From Streptomyces aureus (GTDB lineage Bacteria; Actinomycetota; Actinomycetes; Streptomycetales; Streptomycetaceae), in contig NZ_LIPQ01000042.1 in the NCBI RefSeq assembly GCF_001418135.1, positions 1-33,046 of the forward strand: 33,046 nt of DNA, in the 5' to 3' direction. Position 1 is the first letter of the stretch; each line of letters starts with the position of its first letter. Both the position numbers and the translations under genes were made by a program. The notes below the pieces were generated by a model that saw only the letters and a program-made list of their open reading frames with translations, did not search any database and was not told where the DNA came from. This document shows positions 25,195-32,732 of this stretch, piece after piece.

Positions 25195-25653
25195 TCAGGC
25201 GGGAACGCCCACGCCTTCCACGACCTGGACCAGCGGCGCCAGCTCCGGGTTCTTGGCGGCCTCGTCGAGCGCCTCGCGGAGAGCGCTGTCGTTGGTGGGG
25301 CGGGCCTCTGCCAGGAGCTTCTGGCCGGCTTCGGTGACATCGGTGTAGATGCCGCGCCGGTCGGTGGCGCAGAGGTACCGGGTGAGCAGACCACGGTCCT
25401 CGAGCCGGGTGACCAGCCGCGTGGTGGCGCTCTGGCTGAGGACGACCGCGTCGGCGACCTGCTTCATCTGGAGGTGCCCTCCCGGTCCGCTGTGCTGGCG
25501 GCTGAGGACGTCGAGGAGGGAGTACTCCCGCACGCTCAGACCGTGCCGGGACTCCAGAGCGCGCTCGATGTGCGACTCGATCCTGCCGTGCAGCAGAGAG
25601 AGGGCGCACCAGCGCTGGGAGAGCGCGGTGAGTGCGGGGTCCGTCGCGGTCAT
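25195..25653 (-). CDS. MarR-family transcriptional regulator
   Basis: A 152-residue winged-helix repressor. Recognition region QMKQVADAVVLSQSATTRLVTRLEDRGLL is followed by the wing CATDRRGIYTDVTEAG (Asp-Arg-Arg typical of MarR). Long N- and C-terminal helices form the dimer. The ATG at 25651-25653 has GAGGAGAGACC-type purines upstream, so the earlier in-frame start at 25734 is rejected. It is 71 bp upstream of the GNAT gene on the same strand and may be in one transcript with it. Confidence 0.92.
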   Translation of the reverse strand: MTATDPALTALSQRWCALSLLHGRIESHIERALESRHGLSVREYSLLDVLSRQHSGPGGHLQMKQVADAVVLSQSATTRLVTRLEDRGLLTRYLCATDRRGIYTDVTEAGQKLLAEARPTNDSALREALDEAAKNPELAPLVQVVEGVGVPA

Positions 25654-25775
25654 GGTCTCTCCTCGGTCTCTCCTCGGCGCGGAGTGGTGCTGGACCCAGG
25701 GTAAACGATGCGACGCAATAATGCGCGTGTGCAAGTAAATCTTGGGAGGGGGGACCGGACCCTGCCTGCCCGGAC

Positions 25776-25800
25776 AGGGCGGGGAGATCGCCCCCGCCCT
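25776..25800 (-). terminator. Terminator of the double-GNAT gene
   Basis: Perfect 9-bp arms AGGGCGGGG (25776-25784) and CCCCGCCCT (25792-25800), 25 bp after the stop codon of the gene ending at 25825. Confidence 0.75.
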
Positions 25801-25824
25801 GATGCCGGTGGACCGAACCCCGCG

Positions 25825-26688
25825 CTACCCGGCCGCGACGGTCAGGGGAGCGAAGCGGCGGCGCCAGTCACCGGGGAGGTCGGGGAGGGAGCGGACCATC
25901 ACCGCGTTGGAGGCGACCGCGTCGAGGCCGTTCTCCTTCACCCAGCTCAGCAGGGCCGAGTGCCGCACGTCGATGTCCGTGCGCAGCGGGCGGTCGGTGG
26001 CCGCCGCGAGTGAGGCGATCAGGGCCCGGGCCGTGGCGGGGTCCCGGGCGATCAGCGGTCCGACGACATGGGTGTCCATGTTCGGCCAGGCCGCCGCGAA
26101 GCCGGTGATCTCGCCGTCCTCCTCCGCGACCCGGAGATGGTCGGCGAACGCGGGCAGCCGGGTGATCACATGCGTGCGGTCGAGGCCGAAGACCTCGTGG
26201 TCCAGGCGCAGGATCGCCTGGAGGTCCTCCGCCGTCGCCGGGCGGACCGGAACGGCCGGGGCGGGTGCGGCGAAGGTGAAGCGCCCGCGCACCATCTCCG
26301 CGCGGCCCGTCTCCGTGAAGCCCAGCTGCTCGTAGAGAGGCTGCCCGTACGGAGTGGCGTGCAAGGTGAGCGGGGTGTCCCCGGCCTCCGCCAGGACGTG
26401 CTCCATGAGCCGGCGTCCCACCCCTTGGCGTGCGTACCGTTCGGCCACGAGCACCATGCCGATCGCGGCGAGCCCCGGGCCGTACGACGTAACCACGGAG
26501 CAGGTGATCAGCCCGGTTCCGGAAGGGTCGTCGATGCCGTAGCCGGTGCCCGCGGCGAGCAGGAGACCCCACTTGTGCTCTTCGCGCGGCCAGCCCCGGT
26601 TCTCGGAGAGGTCGGCGCAGGCGAGGAGGTCGTCCACGCCGAGGCGCCGGATGGGGAGCTGGGCAAGCGGGGAGGGGGAGATCGGCAT
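25825..26688 (-). CDS. Tandem GNAT-domain acetyltransferase
   Basis: A 287-residue protein with two acetyltransferase folds. The N-terminal domain is complete: IGMVLVAERYARQGVGRRLMEHVL is the acetyl-CoA motif (RQGVGR) and PLYEQLGFTETG ends the fold. The C-terminal domain (about residue 150 on, VRPATAEDLQAILRLDHEVFG, DGEITGFAAAWPNMDTHVVGPLIA, VKENGLDAVASNAVMVRS) is divergent and may serve substrate binding. The start is ATG 26686-26688. The long in-frame region upstream to 26940 runs antisense across the parS-HAD start and is not coding. Confidence 0.9.
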   Translation of the reverse strand: MPISPSPLAQLPIRRLGVDDLLACADLSENRGWPREEHKWGLLLAAGTGYGIDDPSGTGLITCSVVTSYGPGLAAIGMVLVAERYARQGVGRRLMEHVLAEAGDTPLTLHATPYGQPLYEQLGFTETGRAEMVRGRFTFAAPAPAVPVRPATAEDLQAILRLDHEVFGLDRTHVITRLPAFADHLRVAEEDGEITGFAAAWPNMDTHVVGPLIARDPATARALIASLAAATDRPLRTDIDVRHSALLSWVKENGLDAVASNAVMVRSLPDLPGDWRRRFAPLTVAAG

Positions 26689-26841
26689 GCTGTCAGGCTG
26701 GACGACGCGGTGATCTTCCGTCCACCGGTTTAGCGGATCTGGCCGAGACGTGTGCGTGGTGCGGAGCACGCGGGGTGCCGGCGCGGGGTCGGGCGGGTAG
26801 CCGGAAGAGGCCGTTGATTTCCACGTCGTGGGACGGAGACG

Positions 26842-27498
26842 ATGTTTCACGTGAAACAGCGACAGCAGCGACTGCACCTCTTCGACCTCGACGGCACCCT
26901 GATCCGGGGATCGGCCGCGGCGGTGGAGATCTCCCGGCAACTGGGCGTCGACGAGCAGATCGCCGCCCTTGAGGAGAGCTTCCTGCTGCAGGGGCTCACC
27001 CCGGACGAGTTCGCCGTCCGGGCCCGCGAGCTGTGGTCCGCGCTCACCGTGGACCAGGTCGCGGCGGCCTTCGAAGGGGCGCCCTGGCTGCTGGGCATTC
27101 GCGAGGTCTGGGCAGACATCAGGGACCGGGGCGACCGCTGTGCGGTCATCTCACTCTCTCCCGACTTCTTCGTCGAGCGGCTTCTCGACTGGGGTGTCGA
27201 CACGGTGCACGGCTCGCACTGGCCGACCATCCCCTTCACCGAGCCGATCCACCGGCCCGGCATCCTCGACGCGCGGGCGAAGGTGCGGATCGCACGGGAC
27301 CTCTGCGCGGAGTACGGGGTGGACCCGGCCCACTGCGTCGCCTACGGCGACTCGATGTCCGATGCGGAGCTCTTCGCGATCGTGCCGGACACCGTGGCGG
27401 TCAACGCGGACCACCATCTTGCCGGGCTGGCCCGCCACAGCTACACAGGAGGGGATCTGCGCGAGGCCTACGCCCTGGTCCGAAACAGCGCAGCCTAG
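26842..27498 (+). CDS. HAD-family hydrolase, SerB-like phosphatase
   Basis: A 218-residue phosphatase of the HAD-IB (phosphoserine-phosphatase-like) group. Motif I is LFDLDGTLI with nucleophile Asp15 and Asp17, motif II Ser in VISLS, motif III Lys in ARAKVRIA, motif IV AYGDSMSDAELF. A helical cap lies between I and II. The start ATG 26842 follows GGACGGAG. The first codons (MFHVKQ) are encoded by a parS site at 26844-26857. GTG 26851 is the only other near start and would lack a ribosome site. The substrate is not certain. Confidence 0.9.
   Translation: MFHVKQRQQRLHLFDLDGTLIRGSAAAVEISRQLGVDEQIAALEESFLLQGLTPDEFAVRARELWSALTVDQVAAAFEGAPWLLGIREVWADIRDRGDRCAVISLSPDFFVERLLDWGVDTVHGSHWPTIPFTEPIHRPGILDARAKVRIARDLCAEYGVDPAHCVAYGDSMSDAELFAIVPDTVAVNADHHLAGLARHSYTGGDLREAYALVRNSAA
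26844..26857. other. parS: parS site 5, inside the HAD gene start
   Basis: Exact GTTTCACGTGAAAC beginning at the third base of the ATG start codon of the HAD gene. It is the only one of the five that lies inside a coding sequence. Confidence 0.95.
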
Positions 27499-27535
27499 TC
27501 AGAAACCCTGCCCTTTGGCCCGAGAACGCCACTTT

Positions 27536-27559
27536 CCCTCCGAAGCGGCCCTCGGAGGG
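27536..27559 (+). terminator. Hairpin after the HAD gene
   Basis: CCCTCCGA (27536-27543) and TCGGAGGG (27552-27559) with an 8-nt loop, 38 bp after the HAD stop and 45 bp before the globin-reductase gene. A weak terminator candidate without a T-tract. Confidence 0.5.
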
Positions 27560-27603
27560 GTCATGCTGCGTCCACGGAAGCCGGCCAGCGATAGGCGAGG
27601 CAC

Positions 27604-28896
27604 ATGATGGATGCTCCGACCACCACGAGGGCAGCGGAGGACGGGGACGGGCCGGAGCGCCCGGCGGGGGGTGGCAACGAGCCCAGGCGCCCGGCGGATG
27701 ACGCGAACGGGCCCCGAATACCCGCGGAGGCCTCCGCCGACGCGGTACTCGTCAGACGCACCCTCGCGGAGATCGGGCCGGTCGCCGACCGGGTGACCTC
27801 GTACTTCTACGCCCTGCTCTTCATCGGGAACCCGGGACTGCGCGAGATGTTCCCCGCGGCCATGGACACCCAGCGGGACCGGCTCTTGAAGGCCCTGCTC
27901 ACGGCGGCGGAGCACATGGACGACACCCCGGTGCTCACCGCGTATCTGCAGAACCTCGGCAGGGGCCACCGCAAGTACGGCACCCACTCCGCCCACTATC
28001 CGGCCGTCGGCGAGGCACTCATCGGCGCGCTCACGCGGTACGCGACGACGACCTGGGACGAGGAGACCCAGGCGGCCTGGGTCCGTACGTACACGACGAT
28101 CTCCCAGATCATGATCGACGCGGCGGCGGAGGACGAGCGCGCGGCGCCCGCCTGGTGGCAGGCCGAGGTGGTCTCCCACGATCTGCGGACTCCGGACATC
28201 GCCGTCGTCACGCTCCGGCCCGACCAGCCGTACTCCTTCCTCGCGGGGCAGTACACGACGCTGGAGACCCCGTGGTGGCCGCGGACATGGCGTCACTACT
28301 CGTTCGCCTCGGCGCCCCGGCCCGACGGACTGCTCTCCCTGCACGTGAAGGCGGTTCCGGCGGGCTGGGTGTCCAACGCGCTGGTCCACCGGGCGCGCCC
28401 CGGAGACGTCCTGCGACTCGGCCCGCCGGCGGGTTCCATGACCGTCGACCACGACACGGACACAGGTCTGCTCTGTGTGGGCGGCGGCACCGGGATAGCT
28501 CCCATCAAGGCCTTGGTGGAGGACGTCGCCGAGCACGGGGACCGGCGTCGTGTCGATGTCTTCTACGGGGCCCGCAACGGCCACGACCTCTACGACATCG
28601 ACACGATGCTGCGGCTCCAGAAGACCTTCCCCTGGCTCTCCGTCCATCCGGTCACGGAGGAACAGGGACGGCTCCCGGAGGCCGTCTGCCGCTACGGCTC
28701 CTGGAGCGAACGCGACGCCTACCTCTCGGGGCCGCTCGGCATGGTCCGCCGCGGAGTGGACGCGCTGCGGGGAGCGGGGGTCCCCGCAGAGCGCATCCGG
28801 CACGACTTCCTCGCCGAACTTGCCCCGGCGGCCGACGATCAGCCCAGGTCGGGGGCGTGCATCGCGCGGACGCCCTCGATGTTGCCGTCGAGGTAG
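27604..28896 (+). CDS. Globin-reductase fusion (flavohemoprotein type)
   Basis: A 430-residue protein with a globin domain and a ferredoxin-reductase-like FAD/NAD module. Such proteins oxidise nitric oxide to nitrate. Residues 1-43 are a polar, Pro/Gly/Arg-rich extension not found in standard Hmp. Globin part (about 45-178): Tyr69 at B10 in SYFYALLF, Phe83 at CD1 in REMFP, and proximal His122 in GRGHRKYGTHSAHYPAVG. The FAD site is R230-H-Y-S233 in RHYSFASAP; the NAD site is VGGGTGIAP (292-300). The final dozen residues overlap the convergent NUDIX gene by 58 bp. Start ATG 27604 or 27607, with GGCGAGG upstream. NO detoxification is inferred from family. Confidence 0.9.
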   Translation: MMDAPTTTRAAEDGDGPERPAGGGNEPRRPADDANGPRIPAEASADAVLVRRTLAEIGPVADRVTSYFYALLFIGNPGLREMFPAAMDTQRDRLLKALLTAAEHMDDTPVLTAYLQNLGRGHRKYGTHSAHYPAVGEALIGALTRYATTTWDEETQAAWVRTYTTISQIMIDAAAEDERAAPAWWQAEVVSHDLRTPDIAVVTLRPDQPYSFLAGQYTTLETPWWPRTWRHYSFASAPRPDGLLSLHVKAVPAGWVSNALVHRARPGDVLRLGPPAGSMTVDHDTDTGLLCVGGGTGIAPIKALVEDVAEHGDRRRVDVFYGARNGHDLYDIDTMLRLQKTFPWLSVHPVTEEQGRLPEAVCRYGSWSERDAYLSGPLGMVRRGVDALRGAGVPAERIRHDFLAELAPAADDQPRSGACIARTPSMLPSR

Positions 28897-29318
28897 TGGC
28901 GCAGCGAGAGCGGGACGAGGTGCACGGCCGCGATGCCGACCCGGCTGAAGGGCACCCGGACGATCTCGTACTCGCCGACGGGTTCGTCCATCTCGGGACC
29001 GTGCCGCAGCGCGGTGTCCATGGAGTCGAGGCGGCACACGAAGAAGTGCTGGACCTTCACCCCGGAGACCCCGCCGTCGACGATGTGCTCGACGGTGTCG
29101 ACGAAGCAGGGCACCACATCGACGATCTTGGCGCCGAGCTCCTCGTGGACCTCGCGGTGCAGGGCCTCGACGACGGTGGCGTCGGTGGGTTCCACGCCTC
29201 CACCGGGCGTGAGCCAGTAGGGATCCATCCCCGGCTTGGTGCGCTTGATGAGGATGAGGTCGTCCCCGTCGAGCAGGATGGCGCGTGCGGTGCGCTTGAT
29301 CACGGGCCGTTCGTTCAT
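28839..29318 (-). CDS. NUDIX hydrolase
   Basis: A 159-residue pyrophosphohydrolase for a nucleoside-diphosphate-type substrate. The Nudix box is seen as GGGVEPTDATVVEALHREVH followed by EELG. The metal-binding REVHEELG core is intact, while the first Glu of the consensus (G-x5-E-x7-RE) is replaced by Ala, with an Asp one position earlier. The start is ATG 29316-29318; the longer frame to 29408 is rejected for low-quality sequence. It is convergent with, and overlaps, the globin-reductase gene. Confidence 0.9.
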   Translation of the reverse strand: MNERPVIKRTARAILLDGDDLILIKRTKPGMDPYWLTPGGGVEPTDATVVEALHREVHEELGAKIVDVVPCFVDTVEHIVDGGVSGVKVQHFFVCRLDSMDTALRHGPEMDEPVGEYEIVRVPFSRVGIAAVHLVPLSLRHYLDGNIEGVRAMHAPDLG

Positions 29319-29414
29319 GGGAAGAAAATGGCCCGTCCGGGGTGTCCTGAAACTCGCCGTCCCCGGCGGAAACTCATCAGTCCCCGCGGCAGGGCGCGGC
29401 TCCCCCACGGAGGC

Positions 29415-30311
29415 TCACCAGTCCCCCGCGGCCCGCAGCAGTTCCTCGTGCGCGCGGGCGATGGGCGACAGCGCGAGCGTCCCCGTCCGTACGACCAGGA
29501 AGTAGGTCCGGAGCGGAGGGACCGGAGGATCGAGCAGCGCCACGAGCCGGCCCTGCTCCAGGGCCTCCTCGCACAGATAGCGGGGCAGGACGGCGAGCCC
29601 GGCGCCGGAGGCCGCGGATTCCCGAACGGCGCGCAGATCGGGGGCGATCACGGTGGCGGCGACCGCCGGCTTGGTCTCGAAGACGCTCGCCCAGTAGCGG
29701 GCCACGAACGGCAGCGATTCGTGCACCTCGACGACCGGCAGCTGTTCCAGGACCACGGCGCCCTTGCGGAGGAGGACGTCGGGGGAGAGCCGGGCCGCCC
29801 AGCGCGGGGCCGCCACCAGCACGTACTCCTCGTCGCAGAGCGGGGTGGAGACGATCAGACCGCCCCGGGGCCGCGCGGTGGCGACGGCCAGGTCGTGGTG
29901 GCCCGCGGCGAGGCCGTCGAGGATCTCCTCGGTGTTGCCGAGGAACGAAGCCCGTACGGCGAGACCCTGCCCGACCAGCGGGGTGAGGGCCGGCAGGACC
30001 CGGAGCGCGGTGAACTCCGGGGGACCGGCGACATGGAGGGAACGGACGCCGTTCTCCTCGTCGAGGCCCGTCTCGGCGATCTCGACGAGGGCGTCCAGAT
30101 GGGGAGCGGCGCGGTGGGCGAGCTCGTCGCCGATGGTGGTCGGCGTGACACCGCGGGCCTGTCTGAGGAAGAGCGGGCGTCCGAGCTGTCGTTCGAGCGT
30201 CCGGATCTGGCTGGTGACGGCCGGCTGCGACAGCCCGAGGAGCGCGGCGGCGCGGGTGAAGGAGCCGGCCCGGTGCACCGTGACGAACGTGCGCAGCAGG
30301 GCCAGATCCAT
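29415..30311 (-). CDS. LysR-family transcriptional regulator
   Basis: A 298-residue regulator. N-terminal winged helix: LLRTFVTVHRAGSFTRAAAL, then LSQPAVTSQIRTLERQLGRPLF, a textbook LysR domain. The C-terminal periplasmic-binding-like effector domain starts at about residue 90. The ATG at 30309-30311 has GGGAGGG at good spacing. It is 96 bp upstream of the NUDIX gene on the same strand. No divergent target gene lies next to it; the effector is unknown. Confidence 0.94.
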   Translation of the reverse strand: MDLALLRTFVTVHRAGSFTRAAALLGLSQPAVTSQIRTLERQLGRPLFLRQARGVTPTTIGDELAHRAAPHLDALVEIAETGLDEENGVRSLHVAGPPEFTALRVLPALTPLVGQGLAVRASFLGNTEEILDGLAAGHHDLAVATARPRGGLIVSTPLCDEEYVLVAAPRWAARLSPDVLLRKGAVVLEQLPVVEVHESLPFVARYWASVFETKPAVAATVIAPDLRAVRESAASGAGLAVLPRYLCEEALEQGRLVALLDPPVPPLRTYFLVVRTGTLALSPIARAHEELLRAAGDW

Positions 30312-30474
30312 GTGCGCCCCCTCCCGGCCGTGCGGCCGTTCGACTCAGGCGGTCGGCTGACTGCGCCTCAGGACCGTCCAACTATAAATAAGTCGATAGG
30401 TCTCTGTCGCTACCGTGATTGGACACTGACGCACAGTCAACTAGCCTTGTTCAGGCGGTCTCCGCGCGTGGAAC

Positions 30475-30517
30475 CGAGGCGTTCCGAGCCACGAGGGGGG
30501 AGGCTCGGAGCGCCTCG
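30475..30517 (-). terminator. Long hairpin downstream of the PLP-enzyme operon
   Basis: Arms 30475-30490 and 30502-30517 are 16 bp with one mismatch (CGAGGCGTTCCGAGCC with GGCTCGGAGCGCCTCG) and an 11-nt loop. It lies 155 bp beyond the stop of the gene ending at 30673 and is the likely end of that transcript. Confidence 0.65.
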
Positions 30518-30537
30518 TTCCGTGCGCCCGGGACCGG

Positions 30538-30625
30538 CGCGGGCCGTGGACGAGCCCCCGTGAGGACCGTGGACAGGCCCTGTGAGGACCGTGGACAGGC
30601 CCCGTGAGGACCGTGTCCAGAGCCC
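30538..30625. repeat. 22-bp tandem repeats, four units
   Basis: Units start at 30538, 30560, 30582 and 30604. The two middle units read GTGAGGACCGTGGACAGGCC plus two bases and differ only at the last one. The first is degenerate but keeps CCGTGGAC, and the fourth keeps GTGAGGACCGTG. Non-coding by position. Confidence 0.8.
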
Positions 30626-30672
30626 GCGAGGGCCTGCTACGGAACAGGGCGCCGGCCGCGATCCGGACGGGT

Positions 30673-31806
30673 CTACGCCCCGGCCTCGTCGAGAGCCCGC
30701 AGCACATCGGCGATCAGGTCCTCCGGGTCCTCGGCGCCGACCGAGAACCGGATGAAGCCCTCCGCGACCGCGTCCCCGCCCCAGCGCCCGCGCCGCTCCG
30801 CCGTGGAGCGCACACCGCCGAAGCTGGTCGCGTCGTCCACGATCCGCAGCTCCTCAAGGAACCGTTCGGCCCTCTTCCGGTCCGCCAGTTCGAAGGAGAC
30901 CACGGGCCCGAAGCGTCGCATCTGCCGGGCGGCCACCGCGTGCGAGGGGTCCTCGGGCAGCCCCGGGTAGCGCAGCCCGGTCACGTCCGTGCGTCCCGCG
31001 AGCGTCTGCGCGAGCGCGAGCGCGGTGGAGCACTGGCGGTCGATCCGCAGCTGCAGCGTGGCGAGCGAACGGTGGGCGAGCCAGGCCTCCATGGGGCCGG
31101 GGATGGCGCCGACGACCTTGCGCCAGCGCCGTACCTCCGCCGCCCGCTCGGGATCACGGCAGGTGACATGGCCGAGCAGGATGTCGCCGTGTCCCGTCAT
31201 GCCCTTGGTGTCGCTGGCGACCGAGAAGTCCGCGCCCAGTTCGAGCGGGCGCTGGCCGAGCGGGGTGGCGAGGGTGTTGTCGACGGCCACGAGCGCCCCC
31301 GCGGCATGCGCCTCGCGCACCAGTCGCCGGATGTCGCAGACGTCGAGCCCGGGGTTGGACGGCGTCTCGATCCACAGCAGCCGGGCCCCTTCGAGGACGG
31401 CGAGCTGGCCGTCGCCGCCGGTGGGCGCGGTGCGGACCTCGATGCCGTACGCCCTCAGCTGCTCGTGCAGCAGAGGCAGTGCCTGGTAGCCGTCGCTGGG
31501 CACCACCACGACGTCACCCGTCTTCAGCTGCGAGAGGAGGACGGCGGAGATCGCGGCCATGCCCGAGGCGAAGACCAGCGTCTCGACGCCCTGCTCCCCC
31601 GGCGCCTCCAGCTCGCCGATCGCCCGCTCCAGATGGGTCCACGTCGGGTTCTCGTCGCGGCCGTACGCGTATCCGCCGGTCGGCTCGCCCGGCAGATGGA
31701 AGTGCGCGGCGAAGACCGGCCCCGGCAGGGTCGGCTCGTACTTCACGGCTTCGGGCAGCCCTGCCCGGACCGCGCGTGTGCCGTCGCCGTAGTGCTTGTC
31801 GGTCAC
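30673..31806 (-). CDS. Cys/Met-metabolism PLP-dependent enzyme (cystathionine gamma-lyase/synthase type)
   Basis: A 377-residue fold-type I enzyme that handles cystathionine or related thioethers. PLP lysine is Lys201 in SVASDTKGMTGHGDILLG, equivalent to SxTKYxxGHSD. Asp176 in VAVDNTLATP contacts the pyridine nitrogen, FASGMAAISAVLL is the phosphate-binding helix, and YAYGRDENPTW is the N-terminal substrate motif. The start is GTG 31804-31806, which overlaps the phosphatase stop by 4 bp (GTGA), so the two genes are translationally coupled. Lyase versus synthase cannot be told from the sequence alone. Confidence 0.92.
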   Translation of the reverse strand: MTDKHYGDGTRAVRAGLPEAVKYEPTLPGPVFAAHFHLPGEPTGGYAYGRDENPTWTHLERAIGELEAPGEQGVETLVFASGMAAISAVLLSQLKTGDVVVVPSDGYQALPLLHEQLRAYGIEVRTAPTGGDGQLAVLEGARLLWIETPSNPGLDVCDIRRLVREAHAAGALVAVDNTLATPLGQRPLELGADFSVASDTKGMTGHGDILLGHVTCRDPERAAEVRRWRKVVGAIPGPMEAWLAHRSLATLQLRIDRQCSTALALAQTLAGRTDVTGLRYPGLPEDPSHAVAARQMRRFGPVVSFELADRKRAERFLEELRIVDDATSFGGVRSTAERRGRWGGDAVAEGFIRFSVGAEDPEDLIADVLRALDEAGA

Positions 31807-32294
31807 GGTGTCCGTTCCTCCAGTTCGCGGCGTACGGCCGCGAGCAGTCCTCCGCTCGCGGCCTCCACCATCTCAAGACACTTCTCGTAGTCCTCACGGT
31901 CCCCGGAGTACGGGTCGGGGACGTCGAGCGCGTCCCCAGCGGCCGGGTCGTAGGAGCGCAGCAGCCGGGTCCGGGCCGCGTCCCCGGGCGTGCGGGCGAG
32001 CCGGTGGAGCTCCCGCAGGTGCCCTTCGTCCAGCGCGATCACCAGGTCGAGGGCCGGGAACCAGGAGGCCCGGAACTGACGGGCGGTGTGCGTGGAGGTG
32101 TAGCCGTTCTCCTCCAGGACGGAGACCGTGCGCGGGTTGGCGCCCTCGCCCTCGCGCCAGACTCCGGTGCCCGCGCTCTCGACCGCCACCAGCCCGCCGA
32201 GGCCGGCGTCCTCCACGTGTCTGCGGAAGACGTGCTCGGCCATCGGCGAGCGGCAGGTGTTGCCGGTGCAGACGAAGCAGACGCGGTACGTCAT
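31803..32294 (-). CDS. Low-molecular-weight protein tyrosine phosphatase
   Basis: A 163-residue phosphatase. The P-loop C-x5-R is Cys9-Thr-Gly-Asn-Thr-Cys-Arg15 followed by Ser (VCFVCTGNTCRSPMAE). The general acid Asp is in VPDPYSGD. The ATG at 32292-32294 follows GGAG at short spacing; an in-frame GTG at 32301-32303 is the alternative. It is coupled to the downstream PLP enzyme gene and starts 9 bp after the end of the holin-family gene. It could dephosphorylate proteins or act in polysaccharide control; the substrate is unknown. Confidence 0.94.
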   Translation of the reverse strand: MTYRVCFVCTGNTCRSPMAEHVFRRHVEDAGLGGLVAVESAGTGVWREGEGANPRTVSVLEENGYTSTHTARQFRASWFPALDLVIALDEGHLRELHRLARTPGDAARTRLLRSYDPAAGDALDVPDPYSGDREDYEKCLEMVEAASGGLLAAVRRELEERTP

Positions 32295-32303
32295 GGTCTC
32301 CAC

Positions 32304-32681
32304 TCAGTCGCCGTCGGGGAGCACGACGTTCAGCGCCCAGGAGACGACGGAAATGATCAGGCCGCCGAGGACGGCGGTCCAGAAGCCCTCCACGTGGAAG
32401 CTGAGGTTGAACTGCTCGGCCAGCCAGGACGTAAGGAGCAGCATCAGGGCGTTGACCACCAGGGTGATCAGGCCGAGCGTCAGAATGAAGAGCGGGAGCG
32501 TCAGCAGGTTGACGACCGGCTTGACCAAGAAGTTCACCAGCCCGAAGACCAGGGCGACGAGAATAAGGGTCAGGGCCTTCTTACCGGTGCTCTCGCCGGT
32601 CAGGGTGATGTCCTGGAGCAGCCAGATGGCCACTCCCAGGGCGCCCGCGTTGGCGAGCGTCTTGACTACGAAATTCATCAT
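32304..32681 (-). CDS. Phage-holin-family (DUF/Phage_holin_4_2-like) membrane protein
   Basis: A protein of about 125 residues with four hydrophobic helices: NAGALGVAIWLLQDI, ALTLILVALVFGLVNFLVKPVV, LPLFILTLGLITLVVNALMLLL and AVLGGLIISVVSWALNVVL. The motif NFLVKPVVNLLTLPLFILTLG is typical of the family (split here: NFLVKPVV, LTLPLFILTLG). The name comes from distant phage holins; chromosomal members in actinobacteria have no proven lytic role. Starts at 32681, 32678 or 32702 are possible, none with a clear ribosome site. First of a likely three-gene unit with the phosphatase and PLP enzyme. Confidence 0.85.
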   Translation of the reverse strand: MMNFVVKTLANAGALGVAIWLLQDITLTGESTGKKALTLILVALVFGLVNFLVKPVVNLLTLPLFILTLGLITLVVNALMLLLTSWLAEQFNLSFHVEGFWTAVLGGLIISVVSWALNVVLPDGD

Positions 32682-32732
32682 GTGTCTGATCGTGGCAGAC
32701 ATGATCGGGCCGACGGCAGGGGCTGACAGGCG

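Larger units (their letters stand above)
30312..30672. other. LysR upstream region, terminator hairpin and 22-bp tandem repeats
   Basis: A 361-bp gap. 30380-30400 is AT-rich with an interrupted dyad CTAT...ATAG (30382-30399), a candidate LysR site/promoter. 30475-30517 is a long hairpin. 30538-30625 is a run of 22-bp tandem repeats. No gene is seen. Confidence 0.5.

Noticed and set aside
28155..30563. 802-codon plus-strand frame across four genes
   Set aside because: Runs in the wrong frame of the globin-reductase gene and antisense to NUDIX and LysR; composition is not protein-like.
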